Shown here: piece by piece, positions 35,567-47,230 of the stretch
Layout of the letters: each line of letters opens with the position of its first letter
How positions within the stretch are numbered: the first letter of the stretch is position 1
From: Hypericum androsaemum
Lineage: Eukaryota > Streptophyta > Magnoliopsida > Malpighiales > Hypericaceae
DNA: 64,000 nucleotides
Direction: 5' to 3'
Assembly (NCBI GenBank): GCA_963995505.1
Contig: OZ023186.1
Coordinates: 16,065,570-16,129,569, forward strand
Translations under genes and position numbers: made by a program
Notes under the pieces: generated by a model
Seen by the model: the letters and a program-made list of their open reading frames with translations, nothing else
What the model was told of the DNA's origin: nothing
The model's database searches: none

Positions 35567-37460
35567 GTAAATTATTCTCAGGTCCTGGAGTTTGGTCTTA
35601 TGTCCTCTCTCATCCCTCAATTTATGGAAATGATTTTTCCTTCCTTCGTGTTTAGTTTTTGTTATACTATCTGGTCCCTCGCTGGCATCATCAACTATTT
35701 ATTATTATTTTATCTTTGAAATGACTTTTACATCCTTGTTCGACCGACCCAAGTCTCTGGTCATCTTCTCCGGCGAACAATAACTTATGGTTATCTTCTC
35801 TGGCGAACTCCATTCAACATCTCTGAAAATACGAAAATAAAATTGACTGGCATATTTGCACTTATTTATGCTTTTCCCTCCTTTTGACTGCTTTCGTTTG
35901 ATCTTCTCCAAGCTGTTCTACGTCTCCCTGAGAACAAACGCAAGACCCATTAAACTCAAAACCCAATTGGTACCGAGAAAGAGAGTGACACAATTGGTAA
36001 CCAATTCAGTTATGAGAATCAAAATTTTTAATTCTGGGTCCTTCCTTCATCTCGTGCGTCTTTTATCCGTTCATCTCATGCATTTTAACAACAAATCTCA
36101 CACTCGCCATCTCGAGCAGGAGCGTGTAGGGATGGCCGAAATACCCATATCCTATGGGTCAGACCCTACTCTTACCTTACGGGCCTAAGGTATGTTAAAT
36201 TTGACTGGATCTAGGGTATAAGTATGGGTCCATGTTTCGAAGTAGAGTAGGGTATGAATCTATAGTGAGACCGTGTGGGTCAGACCCTATCCTTACATTT
36301 TTATCATACTTTAGACTCTACCCTAATTAGACCCTATAGATAATATATATAATATACTTTATGGTTAACTTTAACATATTTATTATATTATTAAAAAATT
36401 AGTTTAGAAGATATCGTGAATGATGGATCACTAGAAGCCAAGATTCTATATTTTTTTTGTTGAATTATTTATGTACGTCAAACTCGATAGGAAAAATATT
36501 ATACTATTGAAATTAAATTACAAAATTTGATGTTTCGTTAATTTTTTTATTGAATGTTAATGTGTAACGTAGTAGATGTCTTGAATTTATTTAAAAAATA
36601 TATATATATATTAATTTTTGATTAAAAATTATCAAAAAATAGAACGTTAAAGGGTCAGACCCTGTAGACCCTGGGTCTCCAGGAGGGTAGGGTATGAATC
36701 TAACAATAAAAATTTTGTAGGGTTGGGGGTAGGGTATGAGTCCAACTAAAAAAATTAGGGTTTAGGTAGGGTCCTTCCAATATCCTATCCTACACATTGC
36801 CATCCCTAGCAGCATGAAGACATGAAGTAGTGATATGGAGATGAAGAACCACACCTACAATGAAGAGACAACATTGAGCCTGTTATGGTAGATCGTTCGC
36901 TCACAGTGGCGCATCCATCCCCTTTACGGCCGCCACTGCTCTTTGTTCATGGTCAGGCTCTGGGTCCTACACCCGAAGGTAGTTCTGTGCGGTAGTTCTC
37001 TCCCGGCCAGAGGTAGTCCATGATCTTTTCAGGCAGACGACAACAATGATGTCGGCAAGGCGGGGCTGGGGAGAGAGGAGATCTCGTGGTCTCACGAACT
37101 TGGAAATCTCGGTGGAGTTGATGGTACGAGGTGGTCTTCTCTTGGGCTAGAGATCCTGACCGGATCCCTGACCCACTTGCTAGGCGTTTGATGCCGGTAA
37201 TGGTCTCTGACCACGCAAGGACAGGGCATCGGAGAGAGAAGGGGAAGAGAAGGGGAAGAGATAGAAATTTAATTTTTTATTTTAAAAAGAATATTTAAGT
37301 AAATTTGATGAAAAAAATGAAAAAAATGAGTTGATGACATCAGTAAGGGACCCCAGAGTATAATAAAAGCAAACACGATTGACGAAAAAATTATTTTTGG
37401 AAACTGAGGGACGCGAGAGGATAAAAGACCATACCCTAGGGACCCAATAGTAATTTATTC
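35567..37460. mobile_element. MULE-like element hosting a nested hAT MITE
   Basis: The left ~140 bases and the reverse complement of the right ~170 bases match (TAAATTA-TCTCAGGTCC/GGACCC-AGTAATTTA; CCTCAATTT/AAACTGAGG; GGTCCCTCGCTGGCATCATCA against TGATGACATCAGTAAGGGACC). The GC-richer interior (35720-36120 and 36810-37260) may hold captured host sequence but nothing was recognised. No target duplication was found, so ends are approximate. Confidence 0.5.
36127..36808. mobile_element. hAT-like MITE nested in a MULE-like element
   Basis: Ends TAGGGATGGC and GCCATCCCTA are perfect 10-bp inverted repeats, and the flanking 8 bases (GGAGCGTG and GCAGCATG) agree at six of eight positions, a worn hAT-type target duplication. 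The interior repeats GGGTCAGACCCTA and AGGGTATGA on both sides. No transposase; 682 bp. Confidence 0.8.
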
Positions 37461-38563
37461 AAACAATTTTGTTGTATATTTATTCAAACATGGGAGACTT
37501 TTGAGTGTATTTTAGCAAATACGGGGGACTTGAGAATAAGTTTTCCTAAATAATAATTTCAAAAACTAAAAAAACGTAGATAATAACCTCTATAAAGTAA
37601 TAATAACCATAGATGCCAAAAAATAATGATTTAATATAGACAAAAGATTACATTTTTTATATTTTTTTGAATTTAATTATAAACAAAATATTTTTTTATT
37701 GTATATGTATTTAGAGACTTAAAACACATTTTTAATCATTTCAAAGTTAAAAACTTAAATCTTTCTTATGAGATAATCTCTTTAAAATAATATTTTAAAC
37801 TGATTTTCACGATATCACTATAGATGAGTATAGATAGGTTTTAATGTAGAACTAGTTCAAGGTGTAGTGTGTTCTTTTCAAAAAAAATTTGTAACTGTCA
37901 AAAACAAAGGCGCATTGAACTGTACAAAAGTGGGAGATTAAGTTGGTATAGTTGGTAAGAAACTTGGATTCACATAAAAAAATTTAAAATTTAAGTCTCA
38001 TAAGTATAAAAAATATTATTGGGAGAACTATGGATGGTAATTAGACTCATATCCTGAGTGTCTATCCAGCCAGATCAAGACCTGAAGAGTCCAAGACCCG
38101 TTGGCCTTGATCAGATCTAGACCAGAATTCTACCAAATTCTTATCTTTGAGAAGAATTAGGACATGGATATGGATCTACGTAAATTCTATCCAAATTTTT
38201 AAGATAATATTAAAATAATATACATATATTAATTACTAAACTCAATGCCAAATTTTCAATTTTAACCCTGCCAAATTCGAATTTCTTGTTTTTTTACACT
38301 GGCCTATTTTAATGATCAAATTAATTGCATCACGTTTTCGAGTGTCTCATTACAAATATCAATAATCAAGTAGCGAATTATCTTTTTGAAATAATTCATA
38401 CCTTGTCGCCCTAATCATGTTTAATATTTTGAGATTAGATCCTACCCGAATCTTTATTTGTAAAGAGGATAAGGATAATAATTTAGATCCATTATAAAAA
38501 AAGAGGTAAGAATTTAGATCCTATAGATTCTATCCATTGTTATTCTTAGGAAGAGTCACCTAA
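37461..38563. other. Intergenic, nothing firm
   Basis: AT-rich. A stretch near 37941-37990 (TTGGTATAGTTGGTAAGAAAC, later TTTAAGTCTCA) resembles A-box and B-box wording of tRNA-derived repeats, but it is too diverged to call. No gene. Confidence 0.5.
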
Positions 38564-38572
38564 AATAAAATT

Positions 38573-39451
38573 GGGCAAATTACCTTCACATCCCTCTACT
38601 TTGGTCAGCCTCCCCCTAGGGTCCCTGAATTTTGGAAAATGATTGTCCCGTCCCTAAGTTTTGATGATAATAGACTCTCGGGTCCCTGGAGCCAGAATAT
38701 TCCTTTTTCTCCGGCGAACCCCCACTTGAAAAGATCAAAATACCCCTCCCACTTAAAAAAAATAAAAAATCTCTTTCTTTCCCCCTTCTTCCTCCTCCCA
38801 CTTCATCTTCAACCTCCCACCTTAAAGGCCAAATCATGAAGAACCCAAATTAATTTTAATGAAACAAAAATCTCAGCACATACATTAAAATAAACAACAA
38901 CATATTATGCTTGTCTAATTGAACCCCAATTTGTTAAAAGTTCCAAGAACCCTAATTGAGAAACGTCCAATTGAAGCTTCCATCGACGAGGAGGTTAATT
39001 TTTTTTAATCATAAAACAAGGCCAAATCCAGTGTGACAAGAAGCCATCTCAGTATACTCGCATATTCCAACGGAAGAAGCTATTCGGGGTGGGAGAATTT
39101 GTGTATTCCTTGTACATGTTGTGGTGCCATCAGACTCCGTCGAAAGCCCCCTCCTCACCACCTGGTACGACGTTGTCCAGGCCGCCGGTAAAGCAGCTCC
39201 ACAACTCCCAACCCTATCGCCCCGACCCGGACTCGGTGTCCGACCATGACCTAGAACCCCAGCGCCATCCTCCTCCTCGGGTATTTTGGTCTTTTCAAGT
39301 GGGGGTTCGCCGGAGAATATGGAATATTCTGGCTCCAGGGACCCGATAGTCTATTATCATCAAAACTTAGGGACGGGATAATCATTTTCTAAAATCCAGG
39401 GACCCTAGGGGGAGGCTGACCAAAGTAGAGGGATGTGAGGGTAATTTGCCC
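38573..39451. mobile_element. Non-autonomous MULE, 9-bp target duplication
   Basis: Begins GGGCAAATTACC and ends GGTAATTTGCCC; the inverted repeats extend ~180 bases each side with few differences (CCCTCTACTTTGGTCAG against CTGACCAAAGTAGAGGG; CCCCACTTGAAAAGA against TCTTTTCAAGTGGGG). The direct repeat AATAAAATT flanks it exactly at 38564-38572 and 39452-39460. The interior (~38760-39270) has mixed composition with a CG-rich part at 39140-39280 that may be captured gene sequence; no family was recognised. Confidence 0.9.
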
Positions 39452-39460
39452 AATAAAATT

Positions 39461-40604
39461 TGACAATATTAAATAGAATACTAGAACTTAGAAAAAAAGG
39501 ACATTCTGTTTTTTTCAATGATAGGCGCATTGGACTTGTCTCATCGTCTTTCGTTATGATAAATCATTGATTATCTAATAAATTATTACGGTGTATTCTG
39601 AACTAATCCAAGTTTTTTAGGATGTACATTTTTTTTAACAAACGGTATGACATCTACAATAACGCGTTACATGAAATCCTACTAAAAGATATTGTGAACT
39701 ACATTAACAAATGCAAGAACGGTTTAAATCTCTTAAATGTTTGCACGAGAACTATAAATGTCCTGAAATGACTTAAAGTATGGGTAATCTTCTTTTTTTT
39801 ATAACATCAGTAATCTTCTAGAATGCTCTTTAAAGCATATAATAAATAACAATAAAAAAAATTCAGACAAAATCTCAAATGCACATCTTACTCTTCCTAA
39901 TAATCAATTTCCAAATTTGCTGAAATGTAATTCTCATGTCCTCAAAAAAAAATTTTGAATCAAAAAATTTCTCCGACAAAAAGGTACTCGAAAAGACTAG
40001 TCTACCCCTCAGTAAAAAATTATCCCAAAATTTACTCAACTTCTCATATAAAATGCCCAACTGAGTCATTTTCAATTGTTTCTTCCTGAAAAACTTATCC
40101 AATGTGAGAGCTAACCCTAACATCCTTAAATCGTAGTTAAGAAAAAGATTGGAAGCTTGGGTCGACGGAGCTTGGAGCCTGGGTTGTGGGTTGTAGGCGA
40201 ATGTTGGTATCTCAGGGAAGCTTGGGCTCTCTGTGAAGCTTGGGTTTTAGGTTCTGGCATTCGGGGTTCTAGATTTTGGCATTCTTGGGTTCTCCGTGAA
40301 GCTTGGATTCTCAGTAAAGCGTAATGCTTGGGTTTTCGTGGCCACTTGATGATCTGGTTAGTTCGAAGCTCAGCTCAATTCAATACCTATGTCATCATCC
40401 AATGCATCATATGATGGTGATGATGGTGTGAGATACAGTAATATCGATTGCAAATGCGTTGTTCGTGCAATAGTTAAGATTGCAGAGAGTGAAAAAAAAA
40501 ACGAGTATCGTTTGTGCTACTATTGTTTGAACAATTATTGTCGATGGCTTAGATGGTGAGTTCAACAAGAAGTTATCTCCTCTTATCATTCGCCAAAGGT
40601 AGAA
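39461..40604. other. Intergenic with a GCTTGGGTTCT-like repetitive patch
   Basis: AT-rich to 40140, then at 40145-40340 a patch with repeated words AGCTTGGG, GGGTTCT and GGTTTT. No protein family seen. Confidence 0.5.
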
Positions 40605-40739
40605 ATGAAGCAACCCTATTCCGAATTTTCCAATGAAGAGATTGTTGAAGAATTGAAGGTGGTTAAAAAGCTACTCAATGATGAAGATATCTTTACTAGA
40701 AATGGTTTTGTAGCTTTGTCTCATCTCAAAACACCTTAA
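40605..40739 (+). pseudogene. Short coding-like fragment, unknown family
   Basis: A 44-residue frame starts MKQPYSEFSNEEIVEELKVV, continues with KKLLNDEDIFTRNG and FVALSHLKTP, and ends at TAA. The balanced, helical, acidic/basic composition looks like real protein rather than chance, but I recognise no family and no exon partner. It may be a captured or decayed gene fragment. Confidence 0.3.
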
Positions 40740-43700
40740 CATAATTTGAGTTTCATCTCAAAATTCCTTAACGTAACATTGAGTTTCATCTAAATAAGCC
40801 ATCAACATATCAAATGCAAATCTGTCCTAAGTGATTCTAGCTGGAAAAAATCCAGTAGCTTCTCTTCCACGTGTACCTCCACAGCCAACAGATCATCCTC
40901 TTCCACGTGCAACAGATCTCCTACCTCTTTGGCCAACATATCATGCACCTCTGCAGCACATAGATCAGGCACCTCTTGCTTTACTTCTTCTTGGAAGGAA
41001 TTTTGTAGTTCATATGCTACTAGAAACTCCACCATCAGTCTGGGAGGCCATGTTGCCAAGTACCTCTTCAAAGTTATAAAAACACAACACATCAAATTGG
41101 TCATACTTTGCCACCATCAGATTAGAAAAGAGTCTTGAAAATGACACAAATCTATTCACATGGTCTTGTTCTGCCTCGTGGTCCTGTGTTATGTGAAGGT
41201 CCAACTTTTCTAGCATTGACACAAACATGTTCACGTGATAAATCATCGTCTTCCTCTTCCACAATTCTCTCACTCGGATGTAGTGATCGAGATGATTCTT
41301 GTTCATCAGTTTCATATTTAACAATGATGAGCAAATATAGCCAAGGTCAAACATTGTCATTTTCTAACGTTTGTAAGTCGGTTAATGCATGTAAGTAACA
41401 TGGGCGATGAAGGGATAAACAATTATTGCACTTGAAACTTGTAGTTAACCATGTATAGAGAACTCATTTCAGTGCATTGCTTTTGATCGGTATAAACAGA
41501 CAATAAATTAAAATCACAAATTCAAATGAAAAACCTTTAACAGAGTGAAACAAGAAGTTTATATTTTTAGCAAGACCAACAATATGATTAAAATTTCGAA
41601 AAGTACAGTGAATGTGCAATTAGCATCACCTAGGGCATGAGAGTCTTAATAGAGGCATTGTATTTTGTAAAAGTAAACTATCAGACTCTTGCATACATTT
41701 TCTGATATAATTATGTTTATTTGTTTTCAAAATCAACAATACCTTTAAACAAGATATATAAATTATTCAAATTTAAATAAAACTCCAGTTTCCAAGCTCA
41801 ATTCTGTTCTCCAACTCAATTAGTTGATAAATCTTGACAAAATTCTCAATAATTTAAGCACCAAGATAGAAAAGTGACAACAGGTTCAGTTTAAAAGATC
41901 TATATTTTTTACTTTATTGCGACAAAAAACTAGATTTATGGACTAATTTGTTCGATTTTAAAAATCAGAAAGAATTCATTGTACTTGAGGTGGACCTAGT
42001 TATCTATTATTGAAAACCAATAGGCATAATTATACTTTTCTCTTAAAATTTGATTACTTATGTCGAACTAACTCTAGATGTTTTTTTTACGATAAGTAAA
42101 TTTGATTACTTATATCCAATACATAATAAATTTGTTTGGACATCGTGAATGGATGTAATTGACTGTAATTTGGGCAAATTAGAAACTGCTAAAATCTTAT
42201 AATTTCTCCTAAATTTTTGGTGCAACTCAATAAACATCTAATTTGAATAAAGCTGCACATAATTAAAAGCAACTGCACATAACGTCTATAAAATGCTAAA
42301 ATATAACGCAGTCAAGCAATGGGAAGTAATGTGGGTAATTGGCGGGAATGATAAAAAAAATCAAGTGGACTCCAAGGGACTGGAGAGTGTCTAATAATCC
42401 AAAATGAGAGAGGATGGACCAGATCCGGGAGACCACCGACGATCAAGGGTAGGGGCTGGCGATCATGTTCTATGCTGTTGGGATTGGGACCCACCCCTCA
42501 CCGATCTTATTAATTCATCAACATGATGTTCATTATTTATGTTCCTCTCTCTCCATTTTTCCTATTTTCCTACTTGATTTTCTGTTTAGTGATAGTAACG
42601 TGATAGGAGCCAAAAAGCAGTTACATCCATACACGAGAGTCATTTAAAACGTAAAATTATTATATATTTATTGACAAAATTTTGACACCTTTTAAAAATT
42701 TATCCAATTCAAATCTGTATTATTTGTCAGCAGCTTGAAAAGGAAATACTTCCAACCGGGGAGGGAGATCATGTGTCTTCACATGAAAGAAACCATGTTT
42801 CTCTCATTAAATTATTAACTTCAGATCTGCAAGCATTATTGGTTTCAAGTGCCATCAACAAGGATTTCTTCTCTTCATTTCCTATGATTTACTAACAAAC
42901 CTTTGTTAGTTTCTGTAGATCCAAATTAGAATAGAAAACTAAACCTCCATTTTCTTTTCTATTCAAGCATTTGTCAATTCAATATTACGATGGTGGAGAG
43001 AGCAGAGGGGGAAATGATTTTTTTTTAGCAGTTACTCATTTTCGACAACTTAATTGATTTAATTCGCAATTTTTCTTTCGGAAGAAAATTTAAAATTGTT
43101 TACTATTTCAACAAACTTTGCATTTTGCATAAGCCTACTTGTATGGTAGTTGCATGTCATCACGACTATATACTATACTATATATAGTCTACCATATATT
43201 CTTATTTTTTTTGTGTAATATGGTACATCAAATAAGTTCTTATTTTGCGTTAAATTTTGATAAGATTTTTTTTTAATTTTGTGAACTCATTGAACTCGAA
43301 GGCTAATTAATTAGGTCAACGAAAAACAAGCTCTTGTTTGAGTTATTCCTCATCCTTCACTAAAGTTCCCCATACCTAGAATTTTGCCCCATACAAACTG
43401 ATTTATGTGATTTTGAGTGTAGAATTGTGTATAGCATTGTTATGGACATTACTATTTCGATATTTTACCAATGGATTTTATTGGGTCATAATTTTACCAG
43501 ACTAGCGGCTACAATTTTTCTTAAAGAAATTCTACACTTATTGGCTAGGAGTTTGTAAATAATCTATTAATTAATAAAATTTCACTTATCAACAAACAAA
43601 TTGATTTTAAAGGCACATCGTGTGATACTAGGTTTATATCTTAAGCGTAAAAAAGTATTGTAAGCCAAAAACATTGACCGACACAAATTAAATCGAAATA

Positions 43701-43974
43701 AGATTGGGGGGAATCGAAGTCCAACGCCCTTTCCAAACGTACCAACTTACGTTAGGCTAGTTGCTTTCGTTCTACATTTCCTTCTCCTCCAAAGTCATAA
43801 TATGCAACCATGTAGTATTGTAGAGGAATGGGACCAAACGGAAGGGTAGACCATTGTATATATCATTAGTTTGTTAGATTATTGTATTACTATATTAATA
43901 TTTTAATAAAGAACATTTACCTATAAAAAAAGGTTCGAGGGTAAAAGTGGAAATTAGTATGAAGTTTGTTTTCG
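40740..43974. other. Intergenic, no supported gene
   Basis: A minus-strand frame at 41360-41010 (MTMFDLGYICSSLLNMKLM...) and another at 41104-40802 overlap in different frames. A degenerate 20-bp repeat (CCTCTTCCACGTGCAACAG-like) at 40860-41000 explains part of their length. Neither resembles a known family. From 41400 to 43970 the sequence is AT-rich and featureless to me. Confidence 0.45.
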
Positions 43975-44170
43975 GTTGCCATAAAACGCACAAAACATTA
44001 CGTTTTTGGCTGAGAGTTGTGCGTTTTCACCCTGGCTTCGTTGGAGCCGGGGTGCAACGGCTTGAAGCCGGCTGGCTCCCCACTTGCACTCCATCTTCAA
44101 CTCCCTTTGTCTTGTAGCTTTTGCATGTGCTTTATTAATAGTTAATTTTTTTTAGGGTAAGAAAGAGAGG
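43975..44170 (+). repeat. Left arm of a 3-kb-spaced inverted repeat
   Basis: GTTGCCATAAAACGCACAAAAC through CTTTATTAATAGTTAATTTTTT here matches, with about 15-20 percent differences, the reverse complement of 47016-47230. Both arms have GCACAAAAC-type words and the GCTTTTGCATGTGCTTTATT end. The arms may be the inverted ends of a larger old element into which the 44598 MULE later inserted. Confidence 0.7.
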
Positions 44171-44597
44171 TGTCGTTTGTTTCTCCTTTTCCTCTTTGGC
44201 CCCCACATTTCCTTTTTTTTTTTACAAACTTATTTCTTTTCTGTCTTCCTTTTTTCGTTATTGGAAGTAGGTGAATGTAATGAGTAGCGTTTAATTAATT
44301 CGTTTGGTGTTTTATATTTGTGGTTGGTGAAATGACGTAAGAATGCTGTTTGTTGTTTTTGATATGCCGATAATTAATGACTCACTTACACATAACAAAA
44401 ATTTACGTGTTACAAACGTGATCAGATATCTACACATTAAAAAAAAATTAACTCTGCGCACAAAAAGAAAAAACTCACCAAACGCTACCCCACCTCACCT
44501 TCGGTTCGAATTACAACATTTTATCGTTTTTAAGGGTAATTAAGACAAATTACATGGTTTGGTGAGGGGCCCAGTCAATTAATCAAAGAAAATAATA

Positions 44598-46637
44598 GGG
44601 AAAAGTCCACTTTAGTACCCTGTGATATCGCAAAAAATCAAGTCAGTACCCTGTGGTTTAAAACGTATCAATTGAGTCATACTTATTCCAATTAACATCA
44701 ATTAAAGGCCCGGGCAGCTGCCCGGACCTGCCCGAATCTACCCGACCCCTGCCCGAACTACGTGGCCAGCCACGTCACCAAATTTTGATGACGTGGCGCC
44801 ACGTGGACATCCTCCTCCTCCTCCTCCTCCTCCTCCGCCTCCTCCTCCGCGTCCTCCTCCTCCCCGCGTCCTCCTCCTCCTCCTCCTCCCCCCGCGTTCT
44901 CCTCCTCCCCCTCCTCCTCCTCCCCCCGCGTCCTCCTCCTCCCCCTCCTCCTCCTCCCCGAGTTCTCCTCCTCCCCGCGTCCTCCCGCGTTCTCCTCCTC
45001 CCCCTCCTCCTCCTCCCCCCGCGTCCTCCTCCTCCCCCTCCTCCTCCTCCCCGCGTCCTCCTCCTCCTCCTCCTCCCCGCGTCCTCCTCCTCCTCCTCCT
45101 CCTCCCCCCGCGTCCTCCTCCTCCTCCTCCCCCCGCGTTCTCCTCCTCCTCCTCCTCCTCCCCCCGCGTCCTCCTCCTCCTCCTCCTCCTCCCCCCGCGT
45201 CCTCCTCCTCCTCCTTCTCCTCCCCGCGTCCTCCTCCTCCTCCTCCTCCTCTCCCTCCCCCTCCCCGTGCCCTCCTCCTCCTCCTCCTCCCCCCGCGTCC
45301 TCCTCCTCCTCCTCCTCCCCCCGCGTCCTCCTCCTTCTCCTCCTCCTCCTCCTCCTCCCCGCGTCCTCCTCCTCCTCCTCCTCCCCCCGCGTCCTCCTCC
45401 TCCTCCTCCTCCCCCCGCATTCTCCTCCTCCTCCTCCTCCCCCCGCGTCCTCCTCCTCCTCCTCCTCCTCCTCCCCCCGCGTCCTCCTCCTCCTCCTCCT
45501 CCCCCCGCGTTCTCCTCCTCCTCCTCCTCCCCCCGCGTCCTCCTCCTCCTCCTCCCCGCGTCCTCCTCCTCCTCCTCCCCGCGTCCTCCTCCTCCTCCTC
45601 CTCCCCCCGCGTCCTCCTCCTTCTCCTCCTCCTCCTCCTCCTCCCCGCGTCCTCCTCCTCCTCCTCCTCCCCCCCCGCGTCCTCCTCCTCCTCCTCCTCC
45701 CCCCGCGTTCTCCTCCTCCTCCTCCTCCCCCCGCGTCCTCCTCCTCCTCCTCCTCCTCCCCCCGCGTCCTCCTCCTCCTCCTCCTCCCCGCGTCCTCCTC
45801 CTCCTCCTCCTCCTCCCCCTCCCCCTTCCCGTGCCCTCCTCCTCCTCCTCCTCCCCCCGCGTCCTCCTCCTCCTCCTCCTCCCCCTGCGTCCTCCTCCTT
45901 CTCCTCCTCCTCCTCCTCCTCCCCGCGTCCTCCTCCTCCCCGCGTCCTCCTCCTCCTCCTCCTCCTCCCCCTGCGTCCTCCTCCTCCTCCTCCTCTCCCC
46001 GCATTCTCCTCCTCCTCCTCCTCCCCCCGCATCCTCCTCCCCGCGTCCTCCTCCTCCTCCTCCTCCCCGCGTCCTCCTCCTCCTCCTCCTCCTCCCCCTG
46101 CGTTCTCCTCTTCCTCCTCCTCCCCCCGCGTCCTCCTCCTCCTCCTCCTCCTCCTCCCCCCGCGTCATCCTCCTCCTCCTCCTCCTCCTCCCCGCGTCCT
46201 CCTCCTCCTCCTCCTCCTCCCCCTCCCCCTCCCCGTGCCCTCCTCCTCCTCCTCCCCCCGCGTCCTCCTCCTCCTCCTCCTCCCCCCGCGTCCTCCTCCT
46301 TCTCCTCCTCCTCCTCCTCCTCCCCGCGTCCTCCTCCTCCTCCTCCTCCTCCCCCCGCGTCCTCCTCCTCCTCCTCCTCCCCCCGCGTCCTCCTCCTCCT
46401 CCTCCCCGCGTCCTCCTCCTCCTCCTCTCCACGTGGTGCCACGTCATTAAAATTTGGTGACGTGGCTGGCCACGTAGTTCGGGCAGGGGTCGGGTAGATT
46501 CGGGCAGGTCTGGGCAGCTGCCCGGGCCTCTAATTGATGTTAATTGGAATAAGTATGACTCAATTGATACGTTTTAAACCACAGGGTACTGACTTGATTT
46601 TTCGCGATACCACAGGGTACTAAAGTGGACTTTTCCC
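44598..46637. mobile_element. MULE with 210-bp inverted repeats filled by a minisatellite
   Basis: The ends are GGGAAAAGTCCACTTTAG... and its reverse complement, and the arms (44598-44807, 46428-46637) are about 97 percent identical over 210 bases. The 9-bp direct repeat AAAATAATA flanks it exactly (44589-44597, 46638-46646). Between the arms there is no host gene but a CCT/CCCCGCG minisatellite of 1.6 kb. High arm identity and an intact duplication suggest a fairly recent insertion. Confidence 0.93.
44810..46427. repeat. CCT-run minisatellite with CCCCGCG spacers
   Basis: Units of about 21-40 bases made of 3-9 CCT triplets ending in CCCCGCGT or CCCCCCGCGT, repeated several dozen times with variants (CCCCCTGCGT, CCCCGCATTC, CCCTCCCCCTCCCCGTG). 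The plus strand is almost pure pyrimidine apart from the GCG and GTG steps; the minus strand is GGA/GGGG-rich. It produces open frames of 400-570 codons in several frames, none a gene. Composition alone suggests strong potential for G-quadruplex and triplex structures. Confidence 0.95.
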
Positions 46638-46646
46638 AAAATAATA

Positions 46647-47015
46647 TGTCCCACGAAGCCAAGGCGGGAGATGATATTGATATCCGCAGTCTAGACACGT
46701 GGCGAGCCAGCATGCAATCTACACTACCTAAAAGAAAATATTTTTAACAATTCTATTTTGAGGTGAAATTAATAGAGGTGGGGATGGTTGGTTAAACGTC
46801 TAATTTACTGACATAATCCAGTTACAGAAGAAACTGTAGTAGTTAAAGATTTTTTTTAATTCTCTGTACTCAGTATCAAATATTGTTGGATCTTATTTAA
46901 AAATAAGTATTTTAGTGAATAGAATTTTCTTACCACTTAAACCAATTCAGTCGGACTATAATTACTAGCCAATTTGAAGTTTGTGAATTTATCGAGACAT
47001 TGTTAAGATCGTCCA
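46647..47015. other. Spacer between MULE and right inverted arm
   Basis: AT-rich; nothing recognised. Confidence 0.6.
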
Positions 47016-47230
47016 CCTTTCTTTCTTTCCCCTTAAAAAAAATTAACTATTAATAAAGCACATGCAAAAGCTACAAGACAAGGGGAGTTGAAAATAGAGT
47101 GCTAAGTGGGGAGCCAGCTTCGAGCCGCTGCACCTCGGCTCCAACGTCTTCAAGCAAGCCAGGGGTGAAAATGCACAAAACAGTGCGTTCTCAGCCAAAA
47201 AATGCAGTGTTTTGTGCAATTTATGGCAAC
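47016..47230 (-). repeat. Right arm of the 3-kb-spaced inverted repeat
   Basis: Reverse-complement partner of 43975-44170; contains ATTAATAAAGCACATGCAAAAGC and GGGGAGCCAGCTTC as the counterparts of left-arm words. Confidence 0.7.

Noticed and set aside
40802..41360. Overlapping minus-strand frames of 100 and 116 codons
   Set aside because: They overlap in different frames, include a degenerate repeat and resemble no family.
44738..46497. Open frames of 424-570 codons on both strands (Arg/Glu/Gly-rich or Pro/Ser/Leu-rich)
   Set aside because: They are translations of a CCT/CCCCGCG minisatellite, which is open in most frames. No start context, domain or intron; not genes.
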